This document shows positions 54,909 to 64,000 of a DNA stretch of 64,000 nt, piece after piece. Source of the DNA: Isoetes taiwanensis (taxonomy: Eukaryota > Streptophyta > Lycopodiopsida > Isoetales > Isoetaceae). The stretch spans positions 835,873-899,872 of the forward strand of contig JAJEKV010000048.1 of the NCBI GenBank assembly GCA_021234155.1, read 5' to 3'. The stretch's first letter is position 1. Every line of letters starts with the position of its first letter. The translations under genes were made by a program, and so were the position numbers. The notes below the pieces were generated by a model. That model saw only the letters and a list, made by a program, of their open reading frames with translations. It was not told the origin of the DNA and ran no database searches.

Positions 54909-57569
54909 ATGGATGCATTGATAAACATGCATTTCGACCCTTTTGAAATAGACCAAAATACCTCTCCCTTTTGTTCGACGGACGCTAGCGAACTGTGGGA
55001 AAAGGTAAGGTCCTTTTTTTCTGTTTTAAGAAAGCTTTCCAGTTTGTTATTTGCTTTTCGATTGCTTTGTTATTAATAGGGTGCCCATTGCTTAATTTTA
55101 GTTCTTTTCCTTTTGTTCATAGCAGGATATGCGGATTGCAAACTCAAAGGCGAGTTTCATGTTTCTGAGAGGGTTACCAAATGAAGGAAGGGATCCAACA
55201 ACTCTGAGTTGGGATGAGTGCACCAAAGCTGATTTTCTGAGTGTATGGAGCTCTGACTTAAAAGATAACAAGATCAAACTCCACAGAATTCGTCCTGATT
55301 TTGCAAAGGACCTGCATGACATGGTAAAGCGAATTTATCAGTATGGAGTGAAGAATAAGGAAGTTAGAACAAATTTTGCACGGGCATTTGCATGGCAGCA
55401 TACAAGTAGGGCTACTATAAACCCTGAGCAATACAAAGTTAATTGGGCATACTTTGCTTGGTGGTCACTACAAATTTCCAAGAGGAACAACCAAACCAGA
55501 ACAGATGTGCATGAGAAGAGTTTGACCCATATAGCTAGATCCATTTCTCATTTGGAGGCAGAAATGAAGCATGTCAGTGATGAGCTTGTTTGTTCTAAAC
55601 AACAGGTGCATGAAACAGAAATGCAATTGATTCAAAATAAGGGACTTTTACTTGGTTACGATGCGTGGGCTGCTTCGATATGTGATGAGATAAAGGCAGC
55701 AAAACAGAAGTATGAGGATCTGGCTACAGCGTGTCCTGATGAAGATATTGCCCTCCAGCAAATAAAAGAAGAAGAGAACAGATTAGGAATTTCCTTGCTT
55801 GCTGCACTGAAAAAAAAAGATCAAGATGATAAGAGATTGCAATTGGAAAATGAAATAGAGAAGTTAAATATAGTCATCAGCATTAAGGAGGGGGCTCTGC
55901 ATGACTTAGAACAGAAGATAAAAAACTTGAAGCACCTGAGAGAGAATTTTACAACAACTACTCTTATCAAACCTTCAGCTGGTAATTGGCCTTTTGCAGA
56001 TGGAGTAAGTGGCTGCTCAGTATGTAGAATGGCATTTTGTACAGATTACATTTTTACTGGTGCATACTCACACAATTACTGGTTCAATTAGTTTGTGGCC
56101 ACTAATATCACATATTCTGCTTTCAAGTTTGCTTGGAAAACTTGCAGTGTTATGTGTGCAAAATTGCACTTCCTGCAGATCTGTATCTGGAGTTGGGATA
56201 CTCTAACTACATGGAAGATCCGGCCAAAAATGCTAATGCTAGTGGCAGTAGTAGTAAGGAAGCCTCTATTGACAATGAAGATGAAGTTTCCACCTATAGT
56301 CATCTTAAAAAATTGCAAGTCAGGAGGCCTCAAACTCGTTCGATGTGCAGTCCAAAGAAAGGTATGTATTTGTCTTTTTGTTTCTTAGTTTTTAAATTGC
56401 TAGAAATTTCTACTGTATTTTTTTAGTTGGAGTTAATAAGCCAGCGAGAAGAGCCACAAAAAATGTTGTTACATGCAATGAAGATGTTCAGACCTCTGTC
56501 AAGAATGTTGTTGCAGCTAATGAAGTTGTTCAGACATCTGCAAATGGTAAATTCTTCATCACTTGCTTGGTGTCCGAGTTCAATGACATGCTGCCAAATA
56601 AAAAGAGCAATTGTTGTAAACCTTAGATAAATTGAATATCTTGTACCTTTGCAGTGGATAATTCATTTCCTAACTACTTTGAAGTATGTACTTTGTTGTA
56701 GTGAAAGAAAGCGGAAGGACAAGAAAGTCTAGAAGGCGGATGGCGGAGCACCTCAAGAACCTACTGCAATGGATGAAGCAGCAACCAAACTCACCAAGTT
56801 GGGAAGTAAGAAATTGCCTAAACGCTTAAAGCCTCCTGCTCCACTATGTGAAGCAAATAAATCAAAGAAAGCAAAGGGCAAACCCACGAGAAAGAGTCAC
56901 TTACAGTGAGAAAAGACGACGCTGATCCAAATGTGCGTGATGTTGAAGATCCTAAAGATGACCCCATGATCACATCCATCGATTTAGTGGAACACCCTAA
57001 ACACTGTTGACCACATTGGATCAAGCGATTGGCACACACTTCCAAAAGCTGGGCGAAGGTACAACCTAGTTAAGATAGTTAACATTTCAAGATTCGAGAG
57101 CTAACATGAATGTTATTTGCGGGGAGCTAGTTCTAGTGAAAAAGTTGAGTCTTGGAATTCTAGCCAAAAAGCAGAATCTTGGAACTCCAGCCAAATCCAA
57201 AGTTTGTGGTACCCATCTTCCAGCATGAACCTTCAGTTTCCCACGCTGAATGTTGAATGCCAACCTTCCAGCATGAACCTTCAGTTTCCCACGCTGAATT
57301 TGCCTGATAATATTCCCTCTATAATCCAGCTTGTACAAAAGTGTCCTGCAGCAGCACATGTGAATGTTGAAGGCCTGATATTGCACAACAATATTTCACC
57401 TGATATTGCACCTGATATTTCACAACAACCTGCAGCAACACATGTGAATATTGAAGGCCATGAGAATGAAGTTAACACTAACATTGCAGGCAGTGATACA
57501 GATAGTGACACTGATTTAGACGAGGATATGACGTTGCAGCAGTTCAAAGCAAGAAGACGTCTTAAATGA
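54909..57569 (+). pseudogene. Multi-exon coiled-coil protein gene of the transposon (unknown function), late exons frameshifted
   Basis: Exon 1 (54909-55004, MDALINMHFDPFEI and onward, donor GGTAAGG) joins in frame to exon 2 (55126-56004, donor GTAAGT), exon 3 (56148-56361) and exon 4 (56427-56546). All have GT-AG borders. Exon 2 holds an N-terminal globular region (FARAFAWQHTSRATI, WAYFAWWSLQ) and then about 150 residues of heptad-like coiled coil (to LEQKIKNLKHLRENF). Exon 3 opens with a paired-cysteine motif, CYVCKIALP. After exon 4 the frame continues into a basic KKLPKRLKPP region but needs at least one frameshift. The last piece (57117-57569) is open and has WNSSQ repeats and a duplicated MNLQFPTLN. 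I recognise no family. Its place inside the inverted repeats suggests an accessory transposition or DNA-binding protein. Conserved splicing says it was functional recently. Confidence 0.6.
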
Positions 57570-59440
57570 TAGACTTGTTGTATTTTCTAATTGTCTTTTT
57601 GTTAAGCTTAGTATCCGAAGCCTGAAGCATGTTTTTAAAGCAGTAAAGATAAAACTGCATGTTAATCATGTAAATTTTTAAGTATGACGTTTTGTTTACA
57701 TTTTTCCAGTTACATTCTTCTGAAACATACCTCCTCCCACAGCAATTCCTTTTTGTGTCAAAAAAAATTCCTTTGGAAGGCAGAATATGGATTCTGAAGA
57801 GCAAGAGAGTCAATATACAAATTCAATTGATTCACAAATTCAAACAAAATACTATCTGTGCACAATTGTTGCATAAAGCAGAATCCCAATTTTGATGCTC
57901 CAGCTAAAAATAAGGATTCAATCACTACAAGTAAGACTTCATTCCGTGATGCTTCAAACACAAGACCTGCATTGAACATACAGCAGAGGCAGAAAAAGAT
58001 ATACAACTCATGATGCAGCCATTAATTTTATGTGTAGGAACAGGCTTCTTACCTTTATATTACATATAGATGATCTTGTGCAAATCAAGCGCCATTGGTA
58101 GAAACCATGGGTCCAAACCTTATGAAATGTAAAACCAACGATACAAGAAGAGAAAAAGAAATATTTATAGATTTCACACCATGAACAGACTTTACAGAGA
58201 CAAGTCTGAAACTCTTCTTTATTTGACCAAGATTAAACAAAACGGAAAAGGGCTGCTCTTTCCTGCGCATCTTGTACAACAAGTAAATAATGGTACATTA
58301 CATTGCAAATATATATTACAACTACTTTACATAAGCCATTTGCCACTCTTAGCACCCTCTTGAGGAAAGTGTCCATTTGGATCATGCCAAACGTAATGCA
58401 TTCATCATGCATCCAGCTTGGCGCAACACCTGACAAGTGAGACCAAGTGAAGAAGTCCAAGTGAGACCAAGTTCAGCATATAATATTTAGCATAACCTCA
58501 AGTTTTCTTACCAGTAGCTTGATGCAGGAGAATTAATTCAGATGGCTTTTGCTGAGGTATAGGCTGCAGCTAAGTCAATGACTGTAGGACTTTTATTGAC
58601 AGGCTGTTACCTTTCAGCTCTGATGTTAACTCTGTATAAAATCCCCCCATAGATCACCAATAGAATCTTCTTAAAGTAGCAGTTAATATAAACATACCTT
58701 TGTGCTCAATGTATCCAAAATTTCAGAACACAATTGTAGAGGTATCCACAAAAAGCCTATGCATGCAACATAAATAAGATCCCGTAGAACTCTCCATCTG
58801 TAGAAACTGGGCTTATTTACAATGATAGCTTATGTGCAAAATGAAGAAAACAAATGCATGTATGGTTTGGGAAATAACCATAAATAGACGATACCTGAAA
58901 GCAGAAGGCTTCAATTCCCTTATGTAGAGCGCATGTAATACATTTATAGACTGATGCATGGCTGGATTATTCTGCAAAAGTGTTGTTGTCTGCATGGGAA
59001 ATGCTGCATCTGGCTATAAACAAGCAAGATACAAGATAAAAAGACAAGTAAACATATTGCATTAGACAATGTGTATAGTATCCAACAAAATGTGCATAGT
59101 ATCCAACAAAATGTTACCTTTGTATTGTGCAAGTGCAGCACAAGGTATAAGCTGCACCCAAGCACTTTGTCAGGATAATGCACGAGCTTACCACATAGTA
59201 GTAGCAAGAGTTGCACTGACAAGCAAAGTATGAATGTCATACTCCATGACGAAGCTACAATATAACCTCACACCTAAGAATATTGTTGTAAGCTCCTGAG
59301 ACTTCAAAGATAACCCTGAAGAATCTGTCCAGATCAAATCAGAAATTTGTCTAAATGGCGCATGCAAAAGAATTCAATACCTGCACATGTTTTTTCTTTC
59401 TGAAGTTTGTAAATAAGAACCAAGACCAGCAAATACACCA
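57570..59440. other. Interval between the two convergent genes of the transposon
   Basis: Presumably 3' untranslated sequence of both genes. A short repeat AAGTGAGACCAAGT occurs at about 58435-58470. No gene was recognised. Confidence 0.4.
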
Positions 59441-62356
59441 CTACCTTTTCTTCCTGGCTGCCTTTACATTCTTCCTGGCCACTACTTTCTTCCTAGCCAC
59501 TATCTTTTTCCTAGCTACTACCTTCTTCCTCACAGCACTGAGGATGTCCTTTTTCTTTTGCAGGTCTTTCTTGCTTGATTTCGACTTACCAATGGCCAAT
59601 GTTTCAGAATCTGGTGGTGGTAAGCAATCAATTATGTGTTCATGCACCTCCAATGGCAAGTCATATACGTTGCCCTCACCTGCAACTGGAAGGAGCTCTA
59701 CTTTTGCACAAGTTACGAGATGTGAATAACAACTTACATCAGGCATATGACTTAGCAGCTCGTATTTTCCATCTCCCATGGATTTGTAGTATTTGCCTGT
59801 AAGGATGACCTCTTGCCTGCTGAACTTAGAGCCCCATTCATCCCTAAATGCATTTTCAACCACATGTCTAGGCTTCGTGCACTTCACAATCCAAAATTCG
59901 ACATTCTCTTCATTGCCAGCCTCAGCATTTATGACAAAGTTGTCGCCTACTTCTACAATTTCTGCCTTCCATTGATTGTCTCCCTCGTATTGCACATGAG
60001 TGATAGATGTATGCTTTTGCATGATCGGGCTTCAATTGAGTATGTGTAGCATCCCGACCTCCTCACATTCTTACACCTATTCCATAAACCTTTCAGTGGC
60101 TATCACAAAAGCAAGACAAGGACTTATGTGCTACCATGGTAGATGCGTCTTGGCCAGATAGGCCTAATAGTGTGGATCTTCTTGGTTCCCTTCAATGTAT
60201 CACAATCATACCTAAGCTTTACGCACACTTCACCTACTCTTATCGACAAAAGACCACATTGCACATGAATATACAAGTAAGCAAATGATGTAACCTAGTA
60301 GAGAAGTGCGTATTGAAATACAAATGTTACCTAATGATATTGTTGTCCTTTGTGCCTCTCTTAAGCGTGAAATACCAAGTCAAGAAATTGGCTTGGCGTC
60401 TTACGCATTCCGTAGAGGTGTGCTCGCCCTCTTAAGCATCTCATTTGGTGAGTATTCTCTTCGACGACCCTGCACCATCATGTTCCCCTTTGCCATGGGA
60501 AGAAGCAAAGAAATTCCATGCAATCTGGATTCCATTGGTCTGATAGAACCTTCCTAAATAGTAAAAGCCACGGATGACTTGAATCGGGCAGCACACCGTC
60601 GGACAAAACACATGGTTTGTGAATTTTATACCTTTATTTCTCAAATAATCGTGGTGTCTTTGGAGGCAATCTTTGCACAAATAAAGTATCATGCTCGATC
60701 ATCGGACATATAAAATGAGTCTCTTTCACCAACTTCCGAGTCCACCTACTTCAAGATTGGGGCGTTCACCATCATTAGCATGCGTAGGTGATATGCACAA
60801 GGATCGAACATTGATCATTCCTCCAATGTAATGTTTGAATTTCTGCTTTGAATCTTGAAAGTATAATTTTCAGCAAAATCAATGACAGATATGACAGTGT
60901 TGGATGGGAAAGTTTGCAAACACTCTTTAAACTGATTTGCTTGCCATCTTGCAGTGTAGTTATGAGGAATGAATTGCTTGACCACTGCATCAGCATGTTC
61001 CATGAATTCATGCAAGGACGTGCTCTTATACACCAACTTCATTACATCGCCGTGTTGACAATGGGTTTACCCCCTTTACCAACATCCTTCACATAAGTTT
61101 CTTTCACCTTTACAATGATATAAAATTTCAGAAATGTAAATTTCAGAAATGCAAGACACAAATTCAATCTATACCTTTTCAAAATTCTTCCAGTCAATCT
61201 TCATTGTTTTGCGCTTTTCTTTCGGACATTTCAAGAATGACTTGAGGCCACAATCATTACATTCCATCTTTAAACACTTAGACTTATACCAATCTGCTGT
61301 GTCATTCTTTGGACACAACATAACTCTCCACATGTCACTCACACTGTTGAAAGTGTGAGTGTACGCTTCGCATCTTGGGCCTGCACCACAAATAACACAC
61401 TTACAAGTACATCTCCCACCATGAATGCTAACATCTCGTCTCATCTTGTTCAATGCCTGCCTCACGAACTCCATTCTCATGTGATAGATGCAGCAACACG
61501 TCTCTCTATCCTTGAGCCTTTTAACAAATTTAGGCTTCAAGGTTTCAAACAACCTCAAACCTATCTTCATGTCCGGATATACACGTTTGAATCTTTTATA
61601 AAACATTACCTGTGTTTTAAAAAGCAATCCATGATGAATGAAATCCAAATTTCATAACAAATAAAGCATCAAGTACCTGTGATTCTTCCAAGAAGTGAAT
61701 TGCATGCAAGTTATAAGGCTTTGATACTTTCTGCCCATTCAAATGTCTCCTTAATTTGATGACTTGCCTTTTATTAGGAGACACACGGGTTTCCGAGATC
61801 CAAAAGTTATATACCTTTTCTCGGTCTTCATCGGAGAGCCTATCTGATCTAGACTTCTTATTGAACATGGACCAGGGTCCTCCAATCTCAGCCAATCTCC
61901 TCTTGTCCACAGCAGCACATACAACCCTTCTTTTCAAGTTTAGAACCCTTGCAACAACAGCACGATTGCTACATTCGGTGGTTGCCATCATCAAGGTGGA
62001 GGACCTTGCTTGATTGATATCACGAGTCTGCAGCGTTTCTTGGTGACAAGAGTCTCCTTCACATTGTTAACAACATGCTTGTACACATTTAAATTACGGC
62101 ATACCTTATTGGTGAAATCCACAATTTGCTTGGCCAATTTTTGTTTCTGCCTGGTGGTGACTTTTTCTTTGCCCTTATTAACTTCGAGGACGAAGTTCTC
62201 TTGCTCTCTCTTTCTCTTCCTTTGTAATCTCCTTCTGGTTGCTAGAATTCTTCTACATGCAGTATTTGGGGATGCACAATTGCACACCTTCTTGCAATCA
62301 TCAGAGCATGTGATAGAGGGTTCGGGAACTAAATAAGCCGGAGATGAAGGTACCAA
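59441..62356 (-). pseudogene. DDE-like transposase of an uncharacterised eukaryotic family (second copy)
   Basis: Minus strand, in order: a Cys-rich N terminus (62356-61991: CSDDCKKVCNCASPNTACRR); WISETRVSPNKRQVIKLR (61994-61677); a 66-base GT-AG intron (61675-61610); VYPDMKIGLRLFETLKPKFV then LKDRETCCCIYHMRMEF, and a zinc-ribbon-like CTCKCVICGAG segment. Next come NYTARWQANQFKECL and VISVIDFAENYTFKIQ (about 61042-60815, first catalytic-type Asp), a degraded SDG block, and WNFFASSHGKGEHDGAG (about 60520-60460). The C-terminal module is 60022-59441, with FWIVKCTKP and RDEWGSKFSRQEVILTG. It ends in a basic tail of four VARKK-type repeats. This ordered set is typical of transposase-like proteins known from invertebrates and non-seed plants. 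I cannot name the superfamily. Frameshifts between blocks make it a pseudogene. Confidence 0.65.
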
Positions 62357-62783
62357 ATTTGCGATTCTGCGGATGCATATGGATCCACAATTTCATGAGC
62401 ATCGATTGGATTTGAAACCTCATTTGCCTGACAACAAAGTTTGGGAGGAATTCATCGGATCAATACCAAGAGCAGCAACAAGGTCTTACGGATCGGCCAT
62501 CAAAGCGTCTTTGCAAATTCAGCGTATTTTTCAACCAAATCCATTGAATTGCATCGAAATTGTTTTTGGTAAAGCCAACTATTCTCCATCTAATTTTCAA
62601 AATTTTCTTGGAGGCTGCTTGACCCGCCAAATTGGGCGGGAGAATCAGCCCCCTGACGGGATTGACATGGCCAGCGAATTTCCCAATTCGGATGGAATTC
62701 GGATCGACCAAACCTTTCGGGTTCTTCATAGTTCTTCAACCCTTCACAAATTCTTGACCCTTCAAAAACAAAAAGGGCCATCA

Positions 62784-62854
62784 CCTAAAGCACCCCTAAG
62801 CACCTTTATCGGTACGACATAAAAATGACCCCCACCTATATGCTTTTATCCATA
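62784..62854 (-). repeat. Right terminal inverted repeat and subterminal repeat
   Basis: AAAATGACCCCCA (62822-62834) is the exact reverse complement of 54687-54699. Similarity continues outward to about 62854 with mismatches. CCTAAAGCACCCCTAAGCAC lies at 62784-62803. Confidence 0.75.
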
Positions 62855-64000
62855 TTTCCTTTCACTTAATATGCTTTGCATGAGTTTGAGTTATTATGCT
62901 TTGCATGAATTTTAACTATTAACATCGGTAGAACATAATTTTGCTCTTTTTATATATAGAATATAGCGGTGTTAGGCAGGTTGGAGATAGCAATGTTCAA
63001 TGAGGATAAATAGTGTGAAATATGGATTCATGAAGGGTATGTAGCTTAAAATGTGGATGCAAAATAATTTAGTTTCAAATTCGCATAGCATGGTCAATAA
63101 TAGGAGCTACCAACACGCCATGGCGTGATTTGTACTAATTTAGGTTTAAATGCATGGCGTGATCTCTTGTTACGAAAAGTACTCTAAAAAGTGCTCATCT
63201 TCTTTTGCGCGGTGCTCAAGAGGAAGAAACCCCTAATAATTAGGGTTCTAATCCTGCCAAGAAAGCAAGAGGGGCGACCCGAATCGACATATGATCTCAC
63301 CTTAGATGATGAAGGGCCGATTCTTATAGCAACCCACGACTGCACCGCCGAAGAGGAAATGGGCGAGGGGTCTTGCGAGTGAGTGCGTTGACCTTGCCAA
63401 GACAAATGGCAAGCTCGACTTAACTCTCTTCGAGGAAAAAGGCGGAACAAGATGGCCAAACAAGGGATCCTAATCTCTTGTGAGGAAGAGGATGACACCA
63501 GCGCAAATTGCTCTTGGAGATTACGAGGAAGCGGAAGAAAGATCTTTCTCGGACTTACTCTTTGTAGAGCCTCGCATACAAGGATCGTTCATGAAAAGCG
63601 GATGTGAGCGGTGAGACATGTTTTAAGTATGGTTGGCCAACCAATGTAGCGATGCACGCCAATATCTATTTGCCAAGGGGTTACGGTTTGTGCGCGAGAG
63701 GCATGTTCACTAAACCGACACCAAGTCACTATTTGCGACAAGCTAGGGAATTAGGCGACTTGAAAGCTTCTAAGAGGGTCCTAGATCTAGGGAAGGATGT
63801 TCAACTGCGGTTGTCGAAGGCATGGAGGCTTCGTTTTTGAGAATGAGCGGGGCCAGAGTGGCGCAGACTAGAGGCGATGAACAAAATTTGAATAAATACT
63901 CGACCATTATCCATTGGGTCTTAAGGAAACTTTTTGCGATCCATGTGAAGTCCCTCATCCGTTCACCAAGCTCCATTTATGTTAGCGAGAAGATATGATC
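62855..64000. other. Right flank; no recognised gene
   Basis: Contains two copies of ATGCTTTGCATGA(G/A)TTT (about 62869-62914), matching the left flank of the transposon. A palindrome CACGCCATGGCGTG lies at 63114-63127, related to the 53-kb cluster but with four central bases. A 78-codon frame at 63604-63840 (MSGETCFKYGWPTNVAMHAN and onward) looks coding in composition but has no family match; sequence after its stop remains partly open to the window end. It may be part of a gene cut by the window. Confidence 0.4.

Larger units (their letters stand above)
54667..62854. mobile_element. DNA transposon of about 8.2 kb with inverted ends and two convergent genes
   Basis: The ends are inverted copies: the left reads ATATGGGTGAAAGCATGG then TGGGGGTCATTTT. 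The right, reverse-complemented, reads ATATGGATAAAAGCATAT then TGGGGGTCATTTT (exact over the last 13 bp, 54687-54699 with 62822-62834). Just inside, both ends carry CCTAAAGCACCCCTAA(A)GCACC in the same orientation (54705-54727, 62784-62804), as subterminal sites. Between them are a plus-strand multi-exon gene (54909-57569) and a minus-strand transposase-like gene (62356-59441), which converge. No certain target-site duplication was found. The transposase has frameshifts, so the copy is probably inactive. Confidence 0.7.

Noticed and set aside
62373-62822. A 149-codon plus-strand frame starting at 62373
   Set aside because: It overlaps the leader of the minus-strand transposase and runs into the terminal repeat. 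It has no family match and is more likely a chance frame in 5' untranslated sequence.

Overview
The window looks like nuclear DNA of a land plant. It holds two recognisable plant genes: a dirigent-domain protein at 11.8-12.4 kb on the minus strand, and a three-exon heavy-metal-associated isoprenylated protein (HIPP) at 44.2-44.8 kb on the plus strand. Introns are spliceosomal, base composition is AT-rich, genes are sparse and transposable elements are dense. No rRNA, tRNA, CRISPR or bacterial-type operon was seen. A fern or other plant with a large repeat-rich genome fits best, but the species cannot be fixed from the sequence alone.

Layout. 1-6.3 kb: a decayed non-LTR retrotransposon on the minus strand (endonuclease about 4.1-3.8 kb, reverse transcriptase about 2.8-2.1 kb) among sequence in which no gene was recognised. 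6.3-20.1 kb: a segmental duplication of about 5 kb (copy A 6.3-11.2, copy B 14.9-20.1) separated by a spacer holding the dirigent gene. Each copy has an exon matching the C-terminal part of MO25/CAB39. Copy A has an internal tandem duplication. Copy B has a foldback-type insertion of about 1.1 kb. 20.2-28.6 kb: the last exons of a ChaC-like gamma-glutamylcyclotransferase, interrupted by a LINE of about 7.95 kb with a poly(A) tail and a 14-bp target-site duplication. 29-33 kb: unrecognised exon-like fragments and tandem duplications. 33.0-40.3 kb: a nest of insertions, namely a 458-bp TRIM-like miniature LTR element, a Helitron remnant with a 3' hairpin-CTAG end, a poly(A)-tailed element that carries only a LINE ORF1-like reading frame, and a second decayed LINE. 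44-46 kb: the HIPP gene.

46-64 kb is the most unusual part. It contains two decayed but still recognisable DDE-like transposase genes on the minus strand (48-50.8 kb and 59.4-62.4 kb). The second lies in an element of about 8.2 kb (54.67-62.85 kb) with inverted terminal repeats. That element also carries a convergent multi-exon gene encoding a coiled-coil protein of unknown function. Just outside it, at 51-53.5 kb, are two copies of a TATA-containing promoter, a cluster of CACGC-N3-GCGTG palindromes, a perfect 37-bp hairpin, a (GAG)n array, and two small reading frames.

How the parts may work together (inference): the convergent pair of transposase and coiled-coil gene inside shared terminal repeats looks like a two-gene DNA transposon. 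The palindromes next door may be binding sites for a dimeric regulator. Most retroelement reading frames are broken by stops and frameshifts, so the window is mainly a fossil record of nested insertions around a few intact host genes.
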